Positions 38,791-48,983 of a stretch of 64,000 bases of DNA are shown one piece after another. This DNA is from Scatophagus argus. Taxonomy: Eukaryota > Chordata > Actinopteri > Scatophagidae. The position numbers were made by a program, and so were the translations under genes. How positions within the stretch are numbered: position 1 is the stretch's first letter; every line of letters begins with the position of its first letter. The notes under the pieces are model-generated. The model was given only the letters and a program-made list of their open reading frames with translations. It ran no database searches and was not told the origin of the DNA. The stretch is taken from positions 6,875,627 to 6,939,626 of the forward strand of contig NC_058495.1 in the NCBI RefSeq assembly GCF_020382885.2, in the 5' to 3' direction.

Positions 38791-41666
38791 ATAACAACAG
38801 AGCATTGTAGAAATATAACAAAGAATATACCAATATTGTGATTACAGCTTGCTGGACTGCACCCCATTGATCAAAAAAGAACAAATGCAGGCTTAACTAA
38901 TGATAATGGTGGAAATATAAGGTTTCTGAAAGACATGGGGGTTACAAAACCTCTCTGCTTTGCCAACTCCAAGGAGAGGCACACGCAGCCCATTCTGAGC
39001 CCGTCCACAGCTCCTTCCACAGAGCCCAACTGATCTAATGAAGATATATGTGTTCACACCGCTGCAAGGTCAAGGGCAGAGAGGGCGCCTGGCAGCCAGA
39101 CGAGGATTTTCCTTCCTGCTGCAGCCAGTCATCTTTTGCCACACTTGCTGGCTGAGCCGACTAAGCTCACACCTCCTCTGGATCAATAGAAACAGGATCA
39201 CGGGTCCAGGACGAGGGGGAGAAAATTCAAATTGCCCTGGCCCACCAGTTAAAATAAGAACAAGGCTGAATGGGGGTTTTGAGAGACACTGTAATTATTA
39301 CACAGCAGGGAAATGCCAACAATGGCATAATTACAACGACGGATTCAGACCTGAACACAAACACATTGACGGTCTTAGTATACTCACACCTCAAACACTC
39401 TCTTTCAGCTGAATTCACATGCCCTCTACGCTACTATATCCATCATTGTTGACTAGATTACAAAGAATTTGTTAATTAATTGTGCATTCAGTTGACAAAA
39501 ATCTACTTTGAATGATTTGAGCATTTTTTTCAAGATAACATGTCAGGTATTCTCTGGTTTCAGTTTCTCAAATGTGATCATTTCTGCTCCATTTTGTCTT
39601 GTAAGATAGTAAACTAAACATACATCTGTATTCTGAGCACATAAAACAAGTAATTTGAATGTTTCACCTTCAGTTTTGGGAAATTGTGATGGACATTTTT
39701 TTTCATAGTTGTCTTTAACATTAACACTTGCATAATGATTCATAAGAAAATGATAACATATTAATCAAAAATGAAACTAATTGTTAGTTGCATTCCTGTT
39801 ATGCATTTCCATTATACAAAAGCTACAAGAAATTTCTTATATACAGTATAGCTAACTACACTACACTGACATTAGCTGCATGCAGTGCCCACAGTATGGT
39901 TTACAAATCTGGTGTTCAAGTATAATTTTTCTTTTCGTTCTATTATAACCATTTCAGGCCACACAGAACAAATAACAGGAAGGAGAAAATATCACACCAT
40001 CCCAGCAAGAGATTGCTTTCATAATGGTACTTGCTTCATCTGAAGTGTTTGCACCTCAGTGCAAGACCATTTGTGAGAAAACTCTGGTGAAAATGTACCG
40101 TCACTATGGCAACCAGCAACGTGGATGCAGAGACACTAGTCTCCACAAGACTGCAGCTCATCTAGTGCACAGAATACATGAAGGGAAGTCCTTCAATAAA
40201 GGGTTCCCCATGTCTTAAGGGGAACACAAGGAGATGATGAGATTTGTTCCTACCGGCCCATACAGCAATCTTTTATGTCCACAGAAATGATTGATACACA
40301 CTGGAGCATTCGAGTGGAGCAATGCTGAGGAGGCATTTTTATGTTAATTCACTTACACAGGAGGAGATGGTGGTGTGTTTTGAACCTCTGAGGCTTTCTG
40401 TAGTCACATGTAGCAATGAAAGTGAGTGTTGGAATGACAGTTAAAACCTTTCCTTCCTCATCGCAGTGATTTTAGTGGACATCTGCCAGCACCACTGAAC
40501 ATTAGTGCAGCAACACAACTGATACATCAGTATATCAGCAAGAAAGGCAAGTATATACCATTAAGCGTGAGGCCTGAATGTAACTGAATCTAACTGTGAT
40601 TTAACTCCACAAAAAAAAAAAAAGTACACTGCGACAACTTTGCTTATGATGTTTATAATTGTTCTCAATTTACTGATCACAGCATTTGGCCAACGAATAC
40701 AGAATTAAACTGAATACTTAAATGAGGCTACTTATTAGAATTCAATGCAAAGCAAAGAAGCTAAGGAGCAGCAAATCTAGAGCTGCAATAAAGGGATTTG
40801 TGAGAATCTAGGGGGCCTGGTCAATTAATCTGAAATGTCATTAATGTAGTAGTTTTTACAGGTTAAACACAGTGTGAAATGTACTGACTCATTGCAGATA
40901 AATCTTCATTTGCACTTGACTGGACCTGAATTATTGCACTTTTTCTATTGCTAATCATTGGTAATGGTGAAGGCTTCTATTCCTGGCCCGATGGGAATTT
41001 TCGCCACCATTTGTTCTGCACTGCTACACTCCATTTGGACAATGACTAACAGAACTGACAGGACTTGACTGATTATTTCAGTAAGGTGAGTTTGTGACAG
41101 CACTGAACCACAATGGTACTGCTTCCCAGAAGACATGGCCTGGGAAAGTTGCCATAAGTTAAGTAGATTTTTACTAACTATATTTTTATTAAAGCTTAAT
41201 CAGACTCACCTTGATGATGAGCACAGGAGATGTTTTGTGTTTTATGAACTAAATATAAACACACTTTGGAAGCCATGACCTTATAAAATACACAGTAGGC
41301 CTATATCTAAGACAAGACACGAGGTTGAACTGTACTAACACTGACATTTCAACAAAAGGGCAAAAATTTCCCTGTCACATAGTAGGATTTCTATCCCTTT
41401 TTATCAACAGGAACATCAACTAGGATGCAACTTCCAATTTTGTGCACAATGCACCTGTGATGTTACAGATATTACAGGAAAAATGCACCTTTATGCACTT
41501 TGCAGCGCTTGTGTTGCTGTCCCTATATGACCATTAAAAATTCAAGTCACACACATCTGTCCATTTTCAATGTGGAGTCACCGAACAGGAGTCAAGCATC
41601 AGCAGTGCTAGCACATAGCCTATAGCTAATAAACAGGCTGAATGAAGCCGGTAAGTGTCTGCTTAC
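38791..41666. other. Non-coding DNA, probable 5' part of an intron
   Basis: No exon was recognised. If the exon at 41667-41826 is correct, this is the start of its downstream intron, since transcription runs leftwards. 'gtcactatggcaac' (about 40099-40112) is a weaker RFX-like site. An A-run lies near 40610-40623. Confidence 0.5.
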
Positions 41667-42110
41667 CTTTGAGCACTACCACCACCTCGGTGGCGGCAGC
41701 ATCCTCCCCCTCAGCGCCGCTGCTGGTCGGGGGTTCGTCTCCCTCAAACAGCTGGTTCACCTCCCCCTGGATGTCTGAGGGGTGCCGGTCGCCGTCGCTC
41801 TTGGAGACGGTGAACCTCTGGCTCATGGTTTTCGCCGGTGAGACAAGCGACGGGTCTTCTTGCCACAGTGCGAGGTGACGCGAGCGGACAAAGACAGAGA
41901 AAAATGCTCTCGACACGCTTGTATTTGTGGTCCACCTGCACCGTGTGTTAAGTTTACCTCCGGCTTCTCCGTTTGGGGTGACCAGCCGCTCTTTGACGGG
42001 TAATTAGGTGTGTAATGCAGAGTGGACCATCTCATCAACCGGTGTCTGGTAGCTGCCACCCGCGCGTCTGGGTCCTAGAGCCGATATTTCGGGGTTTGTG
42101 GCGCCGTTTT
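41640..42110. promoter_or_regulatory. CpG-rich promoter region
   Basis: CpG and GC content rise sharply here relative to the AT-rich flanks, with many CG dinucleotides (for example around 41690-41720, 41785-41850 and 42050-42110). Together with the minus-strand start codon at 41826 this looks like a TATA-less CpG-island promoter. The transcription start is probably between 41850 and 42110. CAGE or RNA-seq ends would fix it. Confidence 0.6.
41667..41826 (-). CDS. First coding exon of an unidentified minus-strand gene (KCC-like N terminus?)
   Basis: The ATG at 41826 has a strong context (acc-ATG-a) and opens 53 codons plus one base. The exon ends in a consensus donor, aaag|gtaagc, at 41667/41666. 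The peptide begins MSQRFTVSKSDGD, becomes acidic and Ser/Gly/Ala-rich, and ends EVVVVLKG. It reads as a disordered cytosolic N terminus without signal peptide. An upstream in-frame ATG at 41916 exists, but the 41826 context is better. The exon sits in CpG-rich DNA, consistent with a promoter-proximal exon. K-Cl cotransporters (SLC12A4-7) start M-x-x-x-FTV-like and change exon near a K/GDG motif, so an SLC12-type transporter is a possible reading, but the match is short. Downstream exons were not found in 1-41666, implying a first intron over 41 kb. Confidence 0.55.
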
Positions 42111-42254
42111 AACAAAACCTAAAAACACGTTAATAATTTCACAAGATGCTTTATGTAATTTAACAATTGCAATTTAGTTTTACTAACTGTTGTTTTAATA
42201 TATTTTATGTTTTTTAATGATAACATTCAAAGCAACGCAGCCAGCTGAGTCGGC

Positions 42255-42267
42255 GTTGCTAGGCAAC
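42255..42267. promoter_or_regulatory. Palindromic RFX X-box 'gttgctaggcaac'
   Basis: A perfect 13-bp inverted repeat (gttgc-tag-gcaac) matching the RFX X-box. It lies about 430 bp upstream of the minus-strand start codon at 41826, in the range expected for a proximal promoter site. It suggests RFX control of that gene, or of an unannotated divergent transcript. No experimental support is available here. Confidence 0.55.
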
Positions 42268-43260
42268 CACAGAATAAAGATCAGCCAACCAGCCTCCATT
42301 GATTTTCTGATGTAAAGTTAAAGTGTTTTTGCTACAACTGCAGAGCGAGTTCCTTTAAAGGAAAAGCGGTTACCACATTTAAAATGCAGAAATAAAATTT
42401 TGGGCGATTTTAGTGTTTGAGCACACCTACATTTCATCTCAGTACCCCTAAAAAAATAACAATTGTGATCTCATTATGACTTATCATGATTATCTTTATT
42501 ATTATTTTAGAAAGTCTAAGAGGTTTCCTGGGCATAGTTAGTTGATTAACTGTAGTAGATGTTAGAAATGTTACAACTGCAAGTCACACTCATAAATAAT
42601 GGAGAATAATCATAGAGGAAAAGAGTAATTTAGTAATTTTTTTTATTACAGAAGTTAGGCTTTATAATGCAACAAATAAACATATAAATGAACATTAAGA
42701 AAATAAATGAAAACCTGACCAGCTTACTTGCCAGGATGGACTAGACAAAGCATACACATTTTCAGAAAAAAAAAAATTTAACCAAAAAAAAATTTAAAAA
42801 GACCCAGAGAGGCTAGTGGTCCACTGATGCTCTAGTTCATCAGTCTACTTTCCCTCTGGCTACCAGCCACCTTCAACCCAAAAAAGAAGCAGGGCATTTT
42901 TTTCTGCACTGTCGTTTTCCCTGCATACCAGCATGGAATAATGTGTTCACATGTCTGGCCTGAACCAGCATCTCCTCCTTTTTTTACTCAGTTTCACCTG
43001 CCACACATAGAAGAAAATACACTGACCTTTTGTAATTTGTCAAATAATAAATCTGGTAGCCATAGCATCATGCTGGAAGGGACCACAAGCAGGAAGGCAA
43101 ACAATCTGCTGCTGTGTAGGGGGATGGAGATATGGGCTGAGGAAGGTGTCAAAATGCGTTTGTCCTTTAAAAACTGATAACCATCTGCTTGTTATTACCT
43201 GACTTCATTTCCCGCAACAACCCAATAGTCAATTAGAATATTGTTCTTAATTGATATGCA
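42268..43260. other. Non-coding AT-rich DNA
   Basis: No exon was recognised on either strand. The plus ORF at 42941-43177 lacks splice context and recognisable similarity. A-rich runs lie at about 42768-42800. Confidence 0.5.
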
Positions 43261-43261
43261 G

Positions 43262-43334
43262 TGTTGGGCAAGCTACTTGGAAAGTGTAGTGAGCTATGTT
43301 ACCAGTTACTGGGCATTAAGTGAAGCTTTGGGGA
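43262..43334 (+). repeat. Teleost repeat fragment 'gtgttgggcaagctacttgg'
   Basis: Starts 'agtgttgggcaagctacttg' followed by 'gtagtgagctatgttaccag'. This is the remembered start of a common fish repeat ('...ttgggcaagctacttgaaaatgtagt'). It abuts the Tc1 remnant that follows, suggesting one inserted into or beside the other. Confidence 0.55.
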
Positions 43335-43704
43335 AAGCTCTTTTCTATTCCAGCCTGACTGTGCCTCAGTGCACAAAGCAAAGGTCCATAGAGACATGAC
43401 TGGATGAGTTTGGTGTGGAAGAACTTGACTGGCCCACACAGAGCCCTGACTTCAACCCCATCCAACACCTTTGAAGTGAACTGGAACAGTGATTGTGAGT
43501 CAGGCCTTTTGGTCCAACATCAGTGTCTGACCTCACAAATGCTCTGCTGCATGAAGGGGACAAGTTCCCACAGAAACACTCCAAAATCTTGTGTAAAGTT
43601 TTGTCAAAAGAGTAAAAGCTGTTATAGCTGCAAAGCTGTCTATGTATTTAGAATGCAATGTTTGTGTAATGGTTAGGTGACCCAATGCTTTTGTGTAGTG
43701 TATA
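43335..43704 (+). mobile_element. Tc1-like element, 3' half
   Basis: Plus-strand remnant of the Tc1 transposase 3' region: 'ttttctattccagcctgact', 'gtgcacaaagcaaaggtcca', 'agagccctgacttcaacccc' (the SPDLNP segment) and 'cagctttt'/'ggttaggtgacccaatgctt' leading to a terminal 'tgtgtagtgta'. Frames are shifted. No HTH domain is left. Confidence 0.88.
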
Positions 43705-44398
43705 TTGAACCAACTTTCTTTCAAGTCATTTGTATCTCAGGAATCAATTTAACTGTCCGTCAAACAGATAAGCAAGCAACTGTCCTCTCTACAGTAACAT
43801 CAAGTTACTGTTCAGCTCTGTAAAGCAGCATATTAATATATTGTTATCACATGTGGACTCTCCCCAGCCTCCTTTCAGCAGTTTTCACATTCCCTTTCCA
43901 AATAAGCCTTTTTCACAGGAGATGTTTTGACTTGTCATAGCAGAAAAGCTCTGGTTCTGCCAATAACATTAACATTATCTAACATAGCAATACCAATAAC
44001 AAGTATCAAAGACAGGGCAGTGTGACATGAAGTTTAAAAGTAAATATAAATCACAAATCAAGAATTTCCATCATCATGTTATCTTTAATCTTTAATGTAA
44101 TGAAGGTGTTTGCAAAACTGGGACAATTCAATCCAGTTAAGTGGCATGTTTCAAGCAGAATTCCTGCAACATTATACCCATTAATTAATGGGTAATTAAT
44201 GTAAAGATATTGAATTATCTAAAAAGTTGCTTTGTTATGTTTATGTAAAGAGCACTGTCCCACTAAAAACTTGATTAAAGGAAGGTTTCAGAGTCTAAAA
44301 CAATAAATCAAGCAATAATCAGTTCCTTTCAGAACTCTGCATCTTAAATAGACATGAATTTCACAAACACATGAATGGTGGGTGTGAATATTGATTAT
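43705..44398. other. Non-coding AT-rich spacer
   Basis: AT-rich DNA between two Tc1 remnants. I see nothing coding or structured in it apart from short attaat repeats near 44180. Confidence 0.5.
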
Positions 44399-45765
44399 AC
44401 ACTATATTGCCAAAAGCATTCACTCATCTGCCTTTACACACATATGAAGTGACATCCCATCCTTAATACATCAGGTTTGATATGACGTCGACCCACCCTT
44501 TGCAGCTATAACAGCTTCAACTCTTCTGGGAAGGCTTTCCACAAGGTTTAGGAGTGTGTTTATAGGAATTTTTGACCATTCTTCCAGAAGACACTGATGT
44601 TGAGGTCAGGACTCTGTGCTGGCCAGTCAAGTTCTGCCACACCAAACTTGCTCATCCATGTCTTTATGGACCTTGCCTTGTGCACTGATGTACAGTCATG
44701 TTGGAACAGGAAGGGGCCATCCCCAAACTGTTCCCACAAGGTTGGGAGCTTGGAATTGTCCAAAATCTCTTGGTATGCTGAAGCATTCAGAGTTCCTTTC
44801 ACTGGAACTAAGGGGCCAAGCCCAGCTCCTGAAAAGCAACCCCACACCATCATCCCCCCTCCACCAAACTTCACACTTCATACTGTTATGACCGGCTCAA
44901 AGTCACAACACATTAAGGTAAAATGATACTAGATATGATGCAAGAAAAGCATATTTATTTACAACAAAAGATGAGTAACACAAACAAAGGCTGGGATCCT
45001 GTGCCAGGGAGATGAGAGAGAGAGAGGGCGGAGAAAAGAGCCACTTATATAGGCCACACCCACAGCTTGATGCAGGTGCCCTGCATCATCTCTCAGGAAA
45101 CTGCACCTAGAACACAGACAGACACACATACAAGGGACAGCAAAATATACAATGGCACGTAACAATACACACAATGCAGAACACGTTTCTACTGGTCCAG
45201 AGTCCATTGATGGCATACTTTACAGCGCTGCATCCGATGCTTTGCATTACACTTGATGATGTATGGCTTGGATGCAGCTGCTCGGCCATGGAAACCCATT
45301 GCATGAAGATCTATATATACTGTTCTTGAGCTAATCTGAAGGCCACATGAAGTTTGGAGGTCTGTAGCGACCGACTCTGGAGAAAGTTGGTGACCTCTGT
45401 GCACTTTGTGACTCAGCATCTGCTGACCCCACTCTGTCATTTTATGTGACCTACCACTTTGTGGCTGAGTTGCTATTGTTCCCAATCGCTTCCACTTTGT
45501 TATAATACCACTGACAGTTGACTATAGAATATTTAATAGCGAGGAAATTTCACAACTGGACTTGTTGCATATGTGGCATCCTATCACAGTACCATGCTGA
45601 GATTCACTGAGCTCCTGAGAGCGGCCCATTCTTTCACAAATGTTTGTAGAAGCAGTCTGCATGCCTAGGTGCTTGATTTTATACACATGTGGCCATTGAA
45701 GTGATTGGAACACCTGAATTCAATTATTTGGAAGGGTGAGTGAATACATTTGGCAATATATGATA
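44399..45765 (-). mobile_element. Tc1-like transposon, deleted and interrupted by a solo LTR
   Basis: Inverted ends are present: 'cactatattgccaaaagcat' at the left, and on the minus strand 'tatattgccaaatgtattca' at the right. Two transposase pieces lie on the minus strand. The N-terminal HTH part is at about 45189-45485 (RSHKMTEWGQ, LSPESVATDL, GFHGRAAASKP, NAKHRMQ and a WTLDQ end followed by a stop). The catalytic part is at about 44590-44876 ([22 protein letters not shown]). The segment with the first catalytic Asp (the WSDE region) is missing, and the reading frame after SPDLN is truncated, so the third DD34E acid is lost too. The copy cannot make active enzyme. A 281-bp LTR separates the two pieces. 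Confidence 0.9.
44884..45164 (-). mobile_element. Solo LTR (281 bp) inserted in the Tc1 element
   Basis: The block starts TG and ends CA with a short inverted terminal match (tgtta...taaca). It is flanked on both sides by the 4-bp duplication 'atac' (44880-44883 and 45165-45168). On the minus strand it holds a TATA box 'cctatataag' (about 45044-45053) and, downstream, an AATAAA signal (about 44951-44958), in the right order for an LTR promoter and polyadenylation site. No internal retroelement sequence is present, so it arose by LTR-LTR recombination or is a lone LTR. Short LTRs with 4-5 bp duplications suit Ty3/Gypsy-like fish retrotransposons, but the family cannot be named. Confidence 0.85.
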
Positions 45766-46662
45766 CTGATGCCCTACAGCTTAACGCTTTGACCAGAATT
45801 GCTGAGCCCACTGAAAGGCAGCCCTGGGGTAAGAAAGAAAATTTTCCGCAAGACACTTGAAGGACTCTGCAGAAGTCCTTTTCAATCTTTGATAGATTAG
45901 TCCTGAAGTATCAATGTCAGTGTTGTCATCATCCAGTGACTGGCAGTTTTCATAGTCTGTGCAGGAAGAAAAAAGAAATTCAGAAAAGTAACAGTCCTGA
46001 CAATATCAATAACTTTGGTTAGGTTTAGGTAACAAAAGCATTTTGGTTAAGTTTAGGGAAAGATCTGTTTTTGGTTACTTTCGGTCAAGAAAAGCACTGG
46101 GAAAAGAAGCCATAGATTGTTCCCTAACCATAAAGAGAAATTTAAACCTGGGTCATATGTCTACATATTTTAGGGTCTAAGTAATTCACAGCTGTGGCAA
46201 TGATTGCAATGTAATCCTCTGGAGAAATCAGACTTTTTTGTTAAAGAGTAAAATCCTTATTGTTTAACCAGGAGACACATGTGTGGAATTTGTCCTTTAA
46301 GTTTAGGGAAAGATTGTTTTTGCTTACTTTTATGCAAAAAAAAAAAAGGTTAGGGAAGCACTGTTTTTCAGTTAAATCTTTCAGAAAATACATAAAATTT
46401 GTTTTCATTGAATATTTTTCTGATGTGTTTTGTGTCAACATTTTTGCAACTTTAATAACATTATGTTAAAAGAAAATGTAATTGGTTGACATTACATATC
46501 CCTTGTATTTGCTTATGCAAATAAGTTCTAGAAAGTTTCTATGAGACAAGGCTTGTTATAGCAAAGCAATACTATGGCTCTGCAGATAATGAAAAGGCAG
46601 GTGTCACTTTCACGGCACAGTACCACTTTGCTTTCATTTATTCACTGTAAAGACAGGTTACT
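45766..46662. other. Non-coding DNA 3' of the lipocalin gene
   Basis: Contains two diverged direct copies of a teleost repeat. The words 'ttaagtttagggaaagat', 'tttttgcttactttt/ttttggttactttcg' and 'agcactg' appear at about 46047-46105 and again at about 46297-46363. No exon of a gene is supportable. A small last exon of the lipocalin gene could in principle hide here if the alternative donor at 46692/46691 is used. Confidence 0.5.
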
Positions 46663-48490
46663 CTATATAAACCTTTTATTCCAAGTCTCACCATGATCTG
46701 AGTTTAAGACCAGCGGTTTGGACCAGCCGAGACACTCTGTCTGCGTCTCAAACTCCTTCAGCTCAGCTGCAGAGACAGTCTTTCTTTTGCCTGTTGAAAA
46801 GGTGACACTTTTCAGATGAAAGCCATCTGACAATATTCTGTCTTTGACTGTCAACAGTATATACCAGTTTACTTCACCGCAATCTCACATACATAGGTAA
46901 TATAATTACAGTACATGTTATTAAATGTTAGAGATAGGGAGATAAAAACAAAACACAGCAATGACTGTGCACTATATAATACTGTAAGATATTTTTATGT
47001 ATAACTGGTCAACATCAGGATGTTAGGATAGTCACTGTGAGCATATTAGTCTGCAGTTAGTTTTCTGGCCAAAGCACTGTTGTACCTCCATACAACTCCA
47101 CAGATCTACTAGTGTGTCTGTGTATGTTTAGTCCTGCTTTATTTATCACATAGTTGTCATTACATATGTCTGGATTTTAGATGTGACTTCAAATGGAAAT
47201 CATGAATAATGAATGTCTTGTTTGTCTATAGTCAGGCAAACAAGATTAGCCTCTCTGAGACTCAGTGAATAGTCTTCCTGTTGGTGTCATATTGAGCTAT
47301 ATATTATTCTTTGTTCTCCTTACTTAGAAGCAGGAATGTGCTAATGACATCAACCCCCTTTAAAACCATGCAGTCAGGACAGCCAGTTTGCAGCAGCACA
47401 TCTGGATCACCAGTTGGGGCATCTGTTGCACATGTAAGAAAAGTGTGGATCATACAATAATTCATGAAATTGTTTATATTAAATCTGTAGTATCATAACT
47501 GTATGGTTACTAGATTAGAGGACAGGACAAGTCTGAAAAGACAAAATAGGAGATAGCACAATACCATGTAATGTAGTATTTATACCATACTCTAAATCAT
47601 TTTATGCAAGAGGGTTTAAAAGTATCATAGAAGAGCTCAAAGTGCATTGTTCATTAGCTCTGGGAATTTTTTGTTTACACTGTAATAACTGAATGAGAGA
47701 GGAGAGAACAAGTGAGTAAATGAGTTACAGAGCTAGTAGTCTGACTCTGTAACTCTTTAACTTTAAAATAGTGATCAGAAAATTTCACACAAAGAGACAC
47801 ACATTTAAACACCAGTACACACAGTTTGTTAAACCGAATGCTTACTGTTACTGTCGAGACCAAACAAGGTGTTGTTGACGTAGAAAAGTGGTTCTGATTC
47901 ACTTACACAATATCCATAACTGCAAAGGATTAATTGAATTGATTAAATATTAAAAGAACTGAAAGAACAACTGTACAGGATATGGTGATGTATAATGCAC
48001 AAATATATGCCAACAAATTCAACATTCATCATTACATGTAAAAACATTGCTTACATTTTAATCTTAAAGTTGGTGTCGTAGGTGTTTGGTGTGTCCTTTG
48101 AAGTAATGTTGACTTTAGCACTTAGCAAAACAAGAGCATTTATTAATGCTGTAAACAAGCAGTTTTCTGAGGACACAGCAATGATGTGCCAACTCCCAGA
48201 TAGCTGAAATATCAAAAGAAAGTTGCTGATTTTGACATTGAAAATAATCTGACTTGTTTTCCTCACAGCACATTTTCAGGAATAAGGAACATAGAACAAA
48301 TGGTTCAGTATAAGTTAAATGTGGTTTTGTAAAACAAATTAGAAAAATATAACATTAGTTTTAAAAATGGAAAGAGACTTACATCTGGACCTTTGTCCAG
48401 GGGGTTCAGAAGTTTCTCACAGGCCAGTGATGCAGACTGGCACACTGAGAAGAGACTCAGCACAACAACAACACACAAAGTCTTCATCAT
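46663..48490 (-). CDS. Secreted lipocalin (ApoM / saxitoxin-tetrodotoxin-binding-protein-like)
   Basis: Five exons on the minus strand join in frame: 48490-48383, 48203-48055, 47919-47846, 47422-47324 and 46790-46663 (TAG stop). All introns are gt-ag with phases 0, 2, 1, 1. The 185-residue product has the usual lipocalin length. Residues 1-19 form a signal peptide. A GSW triplet at 39-41 is the lipocalin GxW motif at strand A. Sequons are at N68 and N101. Cysteines are at 24, 51, 90, 125, 128 and 163. The CPDC motif (125-128) and a C-terminal AELKEFETQTECLG helix resemble the ApoM / pufferfish PSTBP / alpha-1-acid-glycoprotein-like group. Such proteins carry small lipophilic ligands in plasma; the ligand here is unknown. 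The odd point is the 3' end. An AATAAA lies inside the last codons, and a possible donor (catg|gtgaga, 46692/46691) would allow a further exon carrying the usual terminal Cys. Confidence 0.85.
46674..46680 (-). terminator. Possible polyadenylation signal (AATAAA)
   Basis: On the minus strand 'ggaataaaagg' lies about 10-15 bp before the TAG that ends the lipocalin frame at 46663. Cleavage 10-30 bp downstream would fall just after the stop codon. That would give almost no 3' UTR, so either the signal is fortuitous or the true last exon differs. Confidence 0.3.
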
Positions 48491-48520
48491 GGCTCTGTTG
48501 TCTCTTTGTAGCAGCGCAGT

Positions 48521-48544
48521 CTTATACAGACAAAATTGACCAAT
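48521..48544 (-). promoter_or_regulatory. Candidate core promoter of the lipocalin gene
   Basis: On the minus strand 'attggtcaat' (48544-48535, CCAAT-like) is followed by 'tataag' (48526-48521). A start 25-30 bp below the TATA word would leave a 5' UTR of only a few bases before the ATG at 48490. The arrangement is plausible for a liver-type secreted protein gene but is not proven. Confidence 0.3.
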
Positions 48545-48734
48545 TATTTTTGCGCATCATCTACCCACCCCAGTCTGAGAGCATACCAGACCACCTGAAC
48601 TGTTAACCTCTAATGTTAGAATTTCCTGTAAGCCTTTATGTTTACTTCGCAAACAAACTGGCATGTAACCACCGTAGGTCCCTGTCTTGCTGTTTTATTA
48701 CAGGGCACAAACCTCAATCAATCCTAAATCAATC

Positions 48735-48983
48735 CACAATCCCAAAAACATGCACATTAGGTTAACTGGCTACTCTACATTGCCCCTAGGTGTGTGTGTG
48801 TGTGTGTGTGACTGTGTGCGTAAGTGGTTGTCTGTCTTTGTGTGTCACCCCTGCAATTGACTGGCGACCGGTCCTGGGTGAACCCCGCCTCTCGCCGGTA
48901 GTTAGCTGGGATAGGCTCCAGCCCCGCGTGACACTGATGGATAAGAGGTATAGAAAATGGATGGGATGGGATGGATGGATGTT
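48735..48983 (-). repeat. Teleost ~350-bp repeat, copy 5
   Basis: Plus-strand words 'aaaacatgcacattaggtta', a (TG)n stretch at 48791-48810, 'ccccgcctctcgccggtagt', 'agctgggataggctccagcc' and 'tagaaaatggatgggatggg' show the same family in reverse orientation. It lies about 250 bp upstream of the lipocalin start. Confidence 0.9.

Noticed and set aside
39038..39412. 124-codon plus-strand ORF starting MKIYVFTPLQ
   Set aside because: It lies just after an interspersed repeat, has no domain signature and no splice signals flank it, so it is likely chance.
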